Below the pieces are notes generated by a model, which was not told where the DNA came from, made no database searches, and saw nothing but the letters and a program-made list of their open reading frames with translations. The translations under genes and the position numbers were made by a program. Of a stretch of DNA of 64,000 bases, positions 12,299-22,435 are shown piece by piece; the first letter of the stretch is position 1, and every line of letters begins with the position of its first letter. Source of the DNA: Branchiostoma floridae. Taxonomy: Eukaryota > Chordata > Leptocardii > Amphioxiformes > Branchiostomatidae. Where the stretch lies: NCBI RefSeq assembly GCF_000003815.2, contig NC_049994.1, positions 3,029,464 through 3,093,463 of the forward strand, given 5' to 3'.

Positions 12299-13062
12299 CC
12301 CTCAAGCACCCGACCTTTTTTTGCGACTAAAATGACCGAGTGGGGTCCAAACTCAGCAACCTTTATGTCGCATAACTCATGAACGGCTAGTGCTAAAGCT
12401 ACGAAACTTGGTTATATATCACAAAATATTGTTAGCAAAATTTTTTTGTCAATAAAGTAAATTTATTATTATTTGGGGTTGCCATGGCAACGGAATTATG
12501 ACAGGCATATTTTTGCTAGAATTTGCCAATTTCGATTTAAACAAGGTTTTCTTGGTAAACAATGCTTGTTTTCTTACAACAATGAAATTCTATGAAATTC
12601 AATGCTATTTTCATAATTCAAAATTTATAATTTATGCTAATTTCATGACGTCATTAGTCAAAATTCAAGATGGCCGCCCTTATTAGCTTAATGACGTTAT
12701 AATGTCGTCATATTATATGGTGATGACACATAAGTTTTTATGAGGATTTCGTTTTACATGTTTATCATGCTCTGCAAGTTTGGTGGTGATATGATAAATA
12801 GTTAGGGAGTTAGACTCAAAAGTTTGTTTCAAAAGCTACACTTTTTTGCTGGGGTCCGTTTGGACCCCAGACGGACTGATCACGGACTTTCTTTATAGCT
12901 TCCACAGTATTTTACCAATCTGCATTAAAACTTAGGAGAAGGTATACAAGATGTTGGCTGACAAAGTCACGGAAGGAATTTTTCTTCAAATTAAAAATGT
13001 TCAAATGGCACTGCAAAATGTACGCCTGGGGTCCAAACGGACCCCACTCGGGTGTTTGAGGG
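12299..13062. mobile_element. piggyBac-like non-autonomous element, copy 1 (764 bp)
   Basis: TTAA at 12295-12298 and 13063-13066 flank terminal inverted repeats CCCTCAAGCACCCGA and TCGGGTGTTTGAGGG (14 of 15 match). TTAA target duplication and CCC-starting ends are known for the piggyBac superfamily. Internally it has GGGGTCCGTTTGGACCCC-type palindromes at both ends (near 12851 and 13029). It has no transposase frame and needs an enzyme from elsewhere. It interrupts the 8.8-14 kb tandem array. Confidence 0.85.
12634..12675 (+). promoter_or_regulatory. Composite motif module in piggyBac-like MITE copy 1
   Basis: ATGCTAAT (12634-12641), TGACGTCA (12646-12653) and CAAGATGGCC (12666-12675) occur in order. 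The same three motifs recur at the same spacing in the MITEs at 57.3 and 60.8 kb. They resemble octamer/POU, CRE/ATF and YY1 sites, respectively. Binding is inference. Confidence 0.4.
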
Positions 13063-14000
13063 TTAAAGCCGAATGTTATTTAAAGTTTCTTTTTCCTTCT
13101 TTTTCTTCTCAAATATCCGAGAAAGAAATGAGCTTTAAGTCAAATGACATTCCGGGATTCCATTCCTGAGACTATTACCGAATGTCATCCCCGAGATTTT
13201 AAGAATATATCCATGGTTACAAAGAATAATTTTTCTCTCAAAGACCTGCGTACTACCCGATATCTTCTGAGCTGAAAATTCCTTTATTGCTTTGGAGATC
13301 ATATGACAGCCAACTTGAATTGATCCGATATGCAGTGCTTTAGATTCTTTGAATAGACCGAGTCGAAAGTTGGCTGGCAGCTGCCTACAAAATCAGGACA
13401 GAACCCATATTTAATTAGATAATCGAAGCGCCTTCGATTTGTTGTATTGTCACCATATTATCAACACAAAGGAAAGGACTTTGTTATGTTTTATACTTAA
13501 AAAGATTAGGCGTAGTAAAAGCGCATTGATTGAGAGTATAGAACTGCAAACCAATCAAATAGCGTCTAAGAGCTAATTGGTCTAGTGAAGTTTCACAACT
13601 TTTGCCATGTCCCTGTACTAAAACTTCATTATCCTTTGAAGTCTCTTCTTCTCTATCCCGAGTAATAGGCTTACCGTCACAATGAGGTTATTGAAAAGGG
13701 ATATCCCTGTTACTACCATGGTAACAAAGAGGGCTCAGCGTCTCTTCTACTTATGTTCTACCTGATAGTTCCAGAAAAACCTCTTTACTATGTGAGAGAT
13801 CCTATTATCAAAAGGCCAGATGGAAGTACAAAGGGTGGGAAGTCAGCTTACAGTATTCTGCAAAGCAGTATCATGTATAGTTCTCCAACGCAACCTAGTC
13901 AAAGGTTTAATGACAAAACCTAGAAAATCGGCAACCGAATTATAGAATGACCTTCCAATGTTGTGTTATCACTACAATGTTACTTGTCAGTAGGAACTTT

Positions 14001-15235
14001 GGAACTAAGCATTCAATGTGTCCCAAAGTACGCTTTGCTGATTAAAATGTGATTTATCCTGCCAACGTACGTGCACGCTATCGGAAACGGACGTTAAACC
14101 TTATTTCATTGTTCATTGAGCTTGTCCAAAAGAGCAAGAGGAATTCCCATGTAGCAATTAATCTGTAGATACTACACATAGCATCTCGTCTGCCTTCTCT
14201 GTCACGACCTTTGGAAGAAGCTCTTTAGTGTGTGCACTTGTTCGAGATCATTTTTTTCTCTTTTTCACCAGTTCCCACCACGTATAATGTTTTGTCCATT
14301 TGCACCACAAGGCCACAGATGGTAGTTCAACTCCGGGCTTTCATAGCATTTAGATTCAGTGCGCGTAACAGATGCGACTTTCTGTACCTCACGTGGCATA
14401 TCCTGTGCTGCTTAGCCTTCAGATCCCTTTAATGTTGCGGATTCTAAAACCCCTCAGGGCTAAAAAGTCCTCACATAATTGCATCTAAACTCTCTGCAAA
14501 ACATTCTTTTCAAGGGCGTGAGTTGAATCATAGGTTGTAATAGGGACTTCGACAGTACGGGTTAACGAAGCAATCACGTATACAGCTACAAAGTAGTTTC
14601 TCTATTTCAAAGAGTTTTTGTCATCGACTAAGCCGATGCTTTTGAGAAATAGTGTTTTCTAGGTAGAGTAAGTCTACTTTTTCTGGTATATTGGACTAAT
14701 CGACAAATCTCTAAACAGCAATTCGCCATTGTGCTGGATTTAGTTAATGCATCCTTACGCTGTATGCTTTTACATTTGTACCTATAACATCTGGTGACAA
14801 CTGCCAGTTAGTGATGGCCAATCTGCGACCTCCTTCTTGCCCTTTCCCCACTCCAGTAAGCAACAGACGCAAGAAAGGAACGGCGCTGATTGGCTATGAA
14901 TTGTCAACTGTCGCTAAGTATTGACCAATCAGCGAAGTTTGTATCGCCCTGTACAAATATCGATTGGCTGCTTTTAAAACACCGCCGGGCGAATCAGTTT
15001 CAAAGTTTTTTACTTTGGGCAAGCCAGTCAGAATGTTGATATTATGTACATTTTTTTTAAAGATACAGTCTTTGTACGTCTCCTGTTCGTGTTATTGTAC
15101 CACTGGACGTTATTAGGGCTCAGTGGCATGTTGTCATGCGATTTTAATTGCTAGGCATAGGTTCTCCTTGCAAAGAGTTTCAAAGAACTTTGATGAGACG
15201 TTTAACCCTTGTCCTGATGACAATTGTTTGCCAAA
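14001..15235. other. No gene seen; CCAAT inverted repeat at 14884-14937
   Basis: No coding frame is supported. CGCTGATTGG at 14884-14893 and CCAATCAGCG at 14928-14937 form a perfect 10-bp inverted repeat, with a further CGATTGGCTG near 14962. Three CCAAT-type boxes within 90 bp could mark a promoter, but no exon follows that I can recognise. Confidence 0.35.
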
Positions 15236-15570
15236 TTAACTTCCCTTAACTGATGTTATCTTTAGATCAGCAGTAACTGAACTCTTCTGTTTTGGTTCTA
15301 CTGCAGAGTTACTTATTATGTTACCTTCACAGAAGGGAACATATCTGTTTTTGCTTTGTTTCTTCTTCTTCTCCGCACAAATAAGGTCAACGACCTGGAT
15401 CAGACGGCTGTCACCATGGTAATCGGTAAAGTAGCAGGCACCATGTGGTGTTCGGTTACATAATGTAGCAAATGTCAGATGTAGAGGGGCTCGGGTCACT
15501 ACATTTAGAAACGTGTTCAAATAAGAATGAACAAAACAGTTGCCAGTGTTAGACTAAAACATGTGAAGGT
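15236..15570 (-). pseudogene. Coding-like fragment homologous to 54.7 kb, function unknown
   Basis: A 94-codon minus-strand frame contains NTFLNVVTRAPLHL, ACYFTDYHGDSRLI and VVDLICAE. The minus strand at 54690-54900 has a decayed relative in which NAGCYFICRYDDRCFIRSLD matches HGACYFTDYHGDSRLIQVVD, and the segment upstream (LFNTFVNIDDQPLYL) matches NTFLNVVTRAPLHL. Similarity also continues into the non-coding DNA at higher coordinates (ATGT(G/A)AAGG(T/C)AA..ATT.TGCATTT). Conservation of residues between two diverged copies suggests ancestry in a real protein-coding exon. I do not recognise the domain. Confidence 0.45.
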
Positions 15571-16439
15571 AACATTCTGCATTTGCTTGCAAATATTACC
15601 TTTCTAGTTATTGTTTGCTGCTGTATGCCATTTTTGGTGAGAAATACACTAAACCTATAAAGATAGTAAGCCCACATATAAGCACGGTGTTTGTGAAAAA
15701 TATTAATATACAAAGGGTGACGTTGATTCCTATTTCAGGAAATAGCTTCCAAGTTAAACTATGGAATAGGGAATGTTTCTGGGTACTTGGCTTTGCCTTA
15801 GGAAGAAAATGATGTGTTTGTGGTGGTTTTACGTTTGCGGTTTAAACAAGGAGTGTGCGCGGACAGAAGAACAATAATCACAATGGTTTTACATTTACGG
15901 TAAACATAATACCTCAAAAACAGCTAACGACCTCCCCCCCCCTTTTTTTTTTACAGTGTCGATAGCTTTCACGAGAACATAAGGAGGGGGGGGCATTTTG
16001 CAAGGTCCCCCAAATAGATGTAATTCACCTGCTGTGGCCTAATAGTTTTAATTATCTATGTCTAGAATCACTCGGATACCTTTTTATTCACAAGGCCATA
16101 GTCCGACCTCTAGGAAACGGATTGTTAAACTAACATCGCCCACTGTATCCACGCCCCCTTTCCTAACGCAGTAACAGTTGGCCTGATTTCTGAAGGAGAA
16201 AAGGACAAATAGGATAATAAAAGATTTTCTGGTGGAATTATTTCAAATCTTGCTAAAGAATTCAATCAGAAGCTTCTATTTTATGATCTAAGCTAAGCGC
16301 CTTGCCTTTTGATCCACCAAATTAATATTTAATCAAATTTGGTACCAGTGTCCTTTACTAAATTCATTACGGTATTGGAATCATATTTTGATCATATGAA
16401 TTTGTGATAGAAAGTCCACTTAAGTGAAGATTCTGGATG
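15571..16439. other. No gene seen; C-run/G-run hairpin near 15930-15995
   Basis: CCTCCCCCCCCC near 15931 faces AGGAGGGGGGGGC near 15982, with a ~40-nt loop holding a T-run. The rest is A+T-rich and unremarkable. Confidence 0.4.
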
Positions 16440-16597
16440 GCTATAGGTAAGGTACGTCGATAAAAATTAGACATCCCGGTAATAAGATATGCCAAAAAGC
16501 AGTTACTCAAGCAACTGGATATGATTTTGGAAACGGTCAGACGTTTCTGATAGTATCCACTATCTTATATCAGTGACACTGAAGTGATCTGGAAGAG
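16440..16597 (-). mobile_element. Penelope-like terminal repeat with hammerhead-like motif, core damaged
   Basis: On the minus strand: CTTCAGTGTCACTGATATA, a stem GATAGTGGATACTATC, then AGAAACGTCTGACC (motif 16535-16577), followed by the tail CATATCCAGTTGCTTGAGTA and CTTTTTGGCATATCTTATTA. The stem II hairpin and the GAAACGTC part are intact, but the first core is CTGATAT instead of CTGANGA, so the G8-A9 equivalents are lost and cleavage is not expected. Confidence 0.6.
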
Positions 16598-16615
16598 ACT
16601 GGAAGTAAACAACGT

Positions 16616-16770
16616 AAGGCAATGTCAAGCTGAATACAATTTGGATTCTAATAGAAATCACAAAAAAAAGGCAAAGTCAAGCTGACGACAATTTAGATTC
16701 CAATAGAAAATAAAGGTAAGACAAAATCAAGCTGAAAACAATTTTGGATTCCAATGGGAAACAAAGCTAA
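16616..16770. repeat. Tandem repeat, ~51 bp x 3
   Basis: AAG(G/A)CAA.(G/A)TCAAGCTGA followed by ACAATTT.GATTC.AAT starts near 16616, 16668 and 16718. It lies directly beside the Penelope-like piece. Confidence 0.8.
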
Positions 16771-16798
16771 GGCACAGTTGATGCAAATGATACACAAT

Positions 16799-16880
16799 GT
16801 AACAGTTACTCAAGCAAGTAGATGAACAGTCAGTCGTTTCAGAAAGCGTCCATTTGTCATTGACTAAACAAAATCTGTCT
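16799..16880 (-). mobile_element. Penelope-like fragment, decayed
   Basis: CAGTTACTCAAGCAAGTAGA then AGTCAGTCGTTTCAG and GTCATTGACTAA is a damaged version of the 16.5-kb module in the same orientation. Confidence 0.5.
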
Positions 16881-17645
16881 TCCAACGGGTAGTTAGTCAA
16901 GACTATAATTCTATACCTTTAAGTCGAAGACAAATTTGCGCTAGCCCGATAGGAAGCACAAAAGACCAAGTCAACACAAGGTTGATAGCAATGAGCCAAC
17001 TAGCTCCTGTTGTTTGATTACGGGAGATATTGCTGTCTGGACCTAGCAGGACCGGGAGTTAAACACGTAGGGCTCCTTTCCTATTGCAGATGTCGGGAAT
17101 TTTTCATTACGTAACGTTATATCTAGGTAATGCATTCTATGCACTATCAACCCCATATCATGTTCGAAACCAATATCCCAACTGGCGTGTATAGAGGAAT
17201 AATGCTTTTTGATTAAAAGTCAACGTTAAACCAGTACATATCTGTATATTTCTTGCGGTTGTAGTCACGATTTTTTCCTATAGCTCTCGCCCAAGCTTTA
17301 CAAAACCAATCAAGAGTAGTGAGTGATATGCAGACCGCTGATTACACTCTATGTGGTTTTCATTTTAGGCCTGTCTTACAGGGAAAGCCACTAATTTGTA
17401 ACGAGGATATATACATAAGGCCACAGCAAGTACATTTTTGGATACCATCAGGCGCTCATTAAATTTTGCATGATTTCAGAGAGTTTTCCTTTGTTGGAGA
17501 TGGTAATCATCAAGAGCACCAAATATGAAAATATGATGCGTTGTAGCCTTACGATTGTACAAGTGGAAGTAAAACTAGGGATGTAGAAATGACTGTAGTT
17601 GTAAAAGTGTAAATAGTTAAATAGTTGTAAAAGTAAGACAACTAT
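16881..17645. other. No gene seen
   Basis: A+T-rich DNA, no supported feature. Confidence 0.5.
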
Positions 17646-17651
17646 GAAAGC

Positions 17652-18016
17652 CATGCATTTTATTTATTTATTTGTTCAGCTGTTTTTTTTTTAAACAGCC
17701 AGGGCTGACCAACTAGCCGTAGGCTATTGTCAAGGGCTAACCCTGTACATGTTCGCACATGACGGGTTATACCGCCCCTTACGGGGTGACACACCCGTCC
17801 GGGTGAATGATGTAGATCACCGTGTGGCTGATACGAGACAGAGGTTCGCCAGGCCTCCATCCGGGTGATTTGAAGTGAATCACCAACTCCCGACAGAAGG
17901 ATTTGCACCAACGCACACCGCACCATCGCACATGTGGGGGTTCTTTAACGTGCATGGGGTATGGCTCTCCCCATACACGGGACCTCCATTTAACGTCCTA
18001 TCCGAGGGACGCATGC
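17652..18016 (-). mobile_element. SINE-like element, minus strand, with (AAAT)n tail
   Basis: On the minus strand: GACGTTAAATGGAGGTCC, GGGGAGAGCCATACCCC, CACGTTAAAGAACCCCCA, then CCCGTAAGGGGCGGTATAAC, GGCTAGTTGGTCAGCCCTGG and a tail AACAAATAAATAAATAAAA (complement at 17658-17676). The first half is shared with the SINE at 54.4 kb and the second half with the fragments at 56.5 and 43.5 kb, so it is a recombinant of two modules. The tRNA head is absent (5' truncated). Three short frames here are shadows of the repeat. Confidence 0.75.
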
Positions 18017-18069
18017 CGTGTATGAGTGTGATAGATATCTTGGTAAGTGATTATACCATTTTACAACAA

Positions 18070-18430
18070 TAGTGTCACTTTTATTACACAGTAACGTATG
18101 CCTTCTTGTCTGTGCCACTATAATTTGCCACTACTTCGATTCCTATTGCATTATGGCATCTATCTAGAAAAATTAGTGATCTTGTTTTTCCTACCCATCT
18201 TGTTTTTTCGCCATCTCATATTTGGCAGTCTCCAGAGGATGTCATCCATAAAATCAACTTACTGTGGCCTAATAATCTACATGTTCCAGACGGTTATTGC
18301 CTTCTCAGTCGGTTGATTGAAAAGTGATCTATAGCGTTTAGTAGTAGACCTGACAGGGTTGATGTCCACACGCTCGGGGTCACTGATCCTGCCAAGAGTT
18401 CTTGACTTCTCAGACCAAGAAGCGCGCGTA
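18070..18430. repeat. Repeat unit shared with 19.49-20.8 kb
   Basis: GTCACTTTTATTACAC, CTTGTTTTTTCGCCATCTC, CCAGAGGATGTCATCCATAA and TGATTGAAAAGTGATCTATA recur in the same order at 19490-19860. The CCAGAGGATGTCATCCAT phrase is the terminal-repeat motif of a MITE family also present at 42.8, 51.8, 58.5 and 58.96 kb. Confidence 0.75.
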
Positions 18431-18604
18431 GTCAAGTGGTTATACCCCCGTCACATCATATACTATCTTTGGATGAACTTCGCGATCGCAGGAAGGTCGG
18501 CAAATTCTAAGATCTTCAGAGGGTCTTGGGTCCTTTTGGGTAGTTGGTTCTGTCACTGCCTGCTTAAAAATTCCATTATGAAAGTAGTACGGCGATCGAA
18601 CGAA

Positions 18605-19400
18605 CTACATGTGACCACGCCATTAACGGGGAACTACCTCTGGAGCTAGAAGCCGTGAGTTCTATCCCAGTAGCGTTGTTTACAAGGAATGAGCGGCGGT
18701 CCTTATGGTCTCCTTGATGAGTTTCTTCTTTCCATAGACTTCTATGTTATGATTCGTGGTTTAAATGGGCGCGTTCATAATGAAGCTACATGAAATTTCA
18801 GCAGATTTTTCATTCTATGTCGAGCACATTTACCCTATATCGATCGTGGGAAAAAATTGCCAATGTAAACTATACCTAGGAACTTTTTTTATAGCAATTA
18901 CAAACTACGATTAGTCAATCCCCACAAAAGGCACTTTTTCGCTGCTATTGTACAACCGCACCACTCAGAACCCACGACTGTGTACCTCCGACCTAGCGCG
19001 CGGCTGCAAAACTTTACCTGCTAATTTCTTCCTTTACAAATAAGCTTTCACCAATCTAACTTTTGAGATCAGTTCCGCTGGCTAAAAGGGAATTTCTCAC
19101 CGCTAAAAACATGCGTCCGTGCAGCCGTTCATTTTTGGCTAGGATCTCTTTTAGGGTACCCACTCGCGGAGTAATACATCAATGAGACCTTATTATGGGA
19201 CATTCAGTCGTGGTCTACTGTTCATTTTGCTTGCGAAAAGAGGTAGGGGATTTTCTCCGGTACAGTTACCCTGCAATTACTGTACATGGCATCTATCCTC
19301 TCTGTCCCGACCAGTTGAAGATCACTTCAATTGGCTAAACTGGATCAAAATCACTTTCCTTTCCTTTTCTGGCCTGAAAAAAATGCACTTGTGTTATGCT
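18605..19400 (+). mobile_element. SINE (CCTCTGGAGCTAGAAGC type) split by an inserted element
   Basis: The head CTCTGGAGCTAGAAGC with GTGAGTTCTATCCCAG lies at 18640-18672. The body TCGTGGTCTACTGTTCATTT, AATTACTGTACATGGC and CTCTCTGTCCCGACCAGTTG lies at 19208-19320. The uninterrupted relative at 30186-30486 has head and body contiguous, which shows that 18697-19202 was inserted later. Confidence 0.65.
18697..19202. mobile_element. Inverted-repeat element nested in a SINE (~506 bp)
   Basis: The left end GGTCCTTATGGTCTCCTTGA mirrors the right end TCAATGAGACCTTATTATGG (19180-19199) with a few mismatches. It sits inside a SINE whose intact relative lies at 30.2 kb. No transposase frame is seen; superfamily unknown. 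Confidence 0.5.
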
Positions 19401-19489
19401 CTCTTAGCTCTTAAAAGTTACGCAACTATGAAAGTCATGAGTGGATGCAATTGCCAACTTAGTTAGTGATACCTATCTACCACTGTGAC

Positions 19490-20820
19490 ACTAGTGTCAC
19501 TTTTATTACACTAGTTCACTTCTTGGATATCGGAATGAATGACTTGTTGGCTGTGCTACCATACTTTGTCACTTCGATTCTTGCCAAGTTTATTGTATCT
19601 ATTTTGAAATTTTAGCAATCTTGTTTTTTCTTACCCTTTCATTTTTTTCGCCGTATCGCTTTAATTTTTTTTTTTTAATCCGTGAAGGATGTCATCCATT
19701 AAATTAACTTGCTATGCCTCTACTTATATATCCGGGACGCCAATTGCTTTCTCGGTCGGGTGATTGAAAAGTGATCTATCGCTGCTTGTAGTAGACATGA
19801 CAGGGTTGATGTCCACACACTCGGGGTCGTTGATCCGGTTCTTGACTTCTGAGACCAGGCCAGACAATTTCGCTGGCGCTATGCTTGCTTGCATCATCAA
19901 CCAATGGGTATTTCGAAAATTACAGAGTAGGCCACGGCAAATAAAATGTATGGTAAAACCCCATGCGAATTACACATGTAATGAGAGAGGGCGAAAAAAA
20001 CAAGACGGGTAAAGAACACAATCTAGATTTTCTAAATTGACATCGGAAAGAAAATTTCAGCAACGAAACATGGTAACAAAGCAAAAAAAAAAACAACTTA
20101 TATCTGTACTCAATAGTTGCACTAAGTGACACTTGTATTGTAGACTGGTATCATGCTAGGTGATTGAAAGGTGATCTATAGCGTTTAGTAGTAGACCTGA
20201 CAGGGTTGAAGACCACATACTCGGGGTAGTTGATATCCGGTTCTTGACTTCTGAGACCAAGGCAGACAATTTTATTGGCGCTATGCTCGCTTGAAAGTTG
20301 TAGCATGCCTCATCAACCGATGGGTACTTCAAAGATTACAAGCCAGGCCACAGTAATTTAAGTTCATAAATGACATTCTCTGCTATTTAATATTAAAGAG
20401 AGGGTAAAAAAAACAAGATGGGTAAAGTACACAATCTAGAGTTTCTAAATCGACAACAAAGACATCGGAACCAGAATTGCAGGGACAAAACATGATGGTA
20501 ACAAATCCAAAACCTCTGTTATATCTGTACTGAAGAGTTGCACAAGGTGACACTTGTGTTGTAGAAGTTACCATGCTGGGTGACTGAAAAGTGATCTATA
20601 GCGTTTAGTAGCAGAACTGACAGGGTTGATGTCCATACACTCGAGGTCGTTGATCCGGTGTTGACTTCTGAGACCAAGGCAGGCAATTTTACTGGCGCTA
20701 TGCTCGCTTGAAAGTTGCAGCATGCATCATCAACCAAAGGGTACTTCGAAAATTACATATTAGGCCACATCAAGTTAATTTAATGGATTACACCCTCTGT
20801 AGACTGGAAATGTAATAAAA
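19490..20820. repeat. Tandem and inverted repeat block, ~400-420 bp unit
   Basis: TGATTGAAAAGTGATCTAT with GACAGGGTTGA.G.CCA.AC recurs at 19763, 20162 and 20582 (and 18313), giving direct units of 399 and 420 bp. Within each unit the stretch GAGAGGGCGAAAAAAACAAG (19983) is the reverse complement of CTTGTTTTTTC..CGCC on the left side (19620-19655, 18183-18208). The block is therefore a chain of fold-back units sharing arms. No coding frame is supported. Confidence 0.75.
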
Positions 20821-21183
20821 GAGGGAGAAACAAAACACGATCGGTCTGTCCGATTGTGAATGGTTAAATCTTAACAATCCTTTCCACATACTGCCCGAAC
20901 GGTAAATGTTCTCCCAGTATAGTTTATACAAGAGATATTTGCCTCAATATTAATGTACCTGTACGCTTATTGACTACATTACAATTATAATCATCATAAA
21001 GAAGTGAGCGTAGTACAGTGTCCCAAAAAGGTCAATGGCCTTACACTGAGCAATCTCGTTAAAAACACTGAATAAAGAATATGATTTGTTCCGTTTGACA
21101 GAGCCGCATATATATAACATGGTGACAGTCTATGAAAACGGTTTTCCATGCAAATATTATAGAACTGATCCATCGTATTTGTG

Positions 21184-21412
21184 GATGTCCCTGTAGCTCA
21201 AATGGTAGTGCCACATAGTTGAGCACCTGCTTCAAATTGGTTAGTAAGATAAGGTGATTTCGGTTCAATCCTGTATCTCGGTTTGGGCTGCACTCTTCTA
21301 GCGCACGGGACGTTAAATGAGGATTCGAATGTTAGAGAATGTGTCTCGAGCAAGTCAAAAAGAAAGGAAAAATTTAGCAACCTTTTCATTTTAAAACACA
21401 CCCTGCTGCCCT
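21184..21412 (+). mobile_element. tRNA-derived SINE (TCCCTGTAGCTCAA family)
   Basis: It starts ATGTCCCTGTAGCTCAAATG (A-box-like), has GGTTCAATCCT at 21263-21273 (B-box-like), then GGGACGTTAAATGAGGATTC and an end ACACACCCTGCTGCCCTAGT. It parallels the copy at 52683-52920 along its whole length. Confidence 0.75.
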
Positions 21413-22250
21413 AGTACCACTTGGGTTTGAAAGAACAATCAAACATAAAATCAAAAGGGACACAAATCGCAAATCGCTTCTCTCTCCGCTTTTCTATGGT
21501 GTGCTTTACATCACTTGACCATGACGTGATCTCAGTAACGCAATTGACGTCATATGTCCATGAGCTGTCCCGTTAGATAGGACATGACGCAGGTACTTTA
21601 AGCTCAAGTATTCGTCATGTAACATATTCTATAAACTGCGATTCATTTGTAACCATTACAGTTGGACATCTTGAGTCAAGTGATTTTTCAAGTATGCTAT
21701 TTCAAGTACCAAAATTCCCATTTGCGGAGATACAGAGATGCATTCGGATTTCTGAAAATCACCAAAACCAAGGCCGGTAGTTTTTCATCGTTAAGGGAAC
21801 GAGGGTATTCCAACTGGTTTAATCTTGATCTATTGCTGCATGTGGCGTTTTTCTCGCCCTTGATTAAGCAGTGGCGAACTCGTGATTTGTCAAGGGTATT
21901 AAAGATTGCTCTTCCAAACAATGCCACTTGACAAGGCATCCTTGGTGTCTAATTCGATGGTAGACATGCAGATGTTACCTGCATGAAAAACAGAGGTACC
22001 GTTTTTTGTGTACTGTGTGCTTGGAAGCATATTTGTTGTTGACATAACTTTAGAACCTCTGGATGAGATATAATGATATCTAGTATGTGAATAGGGGGTA
22101 AAGACACAGAGGTCGAGTTTGAGTTTGAACCCCCCGTGTGTGTGTTCCTGGTACTTGGTAGAAATTTTGTTTTTCAATGTTTTGTTATCGTGTGTTTATA
22201 GGATTGTCATGCTGCAATTGACATACACATTCAAAACAGGTAAAGTTAGT
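21413..22250. other. No confident gene; overlapping open frames at 21662-22177
   Basis: Frames of 80-92 codons on both strands overlap here (21662-21931 plus; 21697-21939 and 21899-22177 minus). The stretch is less A+T-rich than its surroundings and low in stops, which could mean an old coding or transposon fragment, but no domain, splice site pair or codon signature is recognisable. Confidence 0.3.
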
Positions 22251-22252
22251 GC

Positions 22253-22435
22253 TTTCCTTCCCGACCGAAGTCAGGTACCCATTTTGACACCTTGGTGAAG
22301 TAAGAAAGGTCGTATAAAGTGCCTTTCCCATGGGCACAACGTCAGGGGCACGGTGGGTATCGAACCCGGGACCTCAAAGTTTCGAACCCAACACTCTACC
22401 AGTTACGCGACACACGACGCCATCGAATCATTTAA
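22253..22435 (-). mobile_element. tRNA-derived SINE, minus strand
   Basis: On the minus strand there is a clear B box, GGGTTCGATACCC (complement at 22350-22362), then GGGCACAACG-side sequence, TGGGAAAGGCACTTTATACG (complement at 22312-22331) and a GGTACCTGACTTCGGTCGGG end (complement at 22261-22280). The head was a tRNA-like sequence near 22400-22430. This is one of the better preserved heads. Confidence 0.75.

Larger units (their letters stand above)
8840..14000. repeat. Diverged large-unit tandem array with two alternating unit types
   Basis: Landmarks recur in fixed order: (a) GAAATAAGCTT.AA or AAATAGGCTTACTGTC; (b) a conserved AGACCTGCGTTTTAC-like phrase; (c) ATTGATCTGCAATGCAG; (d) AATCGAAGCGCCTTCCA; (e) ACCATATT..CACA.GGAAAGGAC. 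Landmark (c) lies near 9561, 10449, 10990, 11669, 12264, 13318 and 13856. Type A units (GAAATAAGCTTTAA) start near 8893, 9182, 9355, 12030 and 13128. Type B units (AATAGGCTTACTGTC) start near 9925, 11475 and 13665. After subtracting three inserted elements, most spacings fall near 520-600 bp. No coding frame crosses the units. Copies are heavily diverged, so this is an old array, not an assembly artefact. Confidence 0.8.

Noticed and set aside
14884-14970. Cluster of CCAAT boxes as a promoter
   Set aside because: No coding sequence could be linked to it, so it is only mentioned as an inverted repeat.
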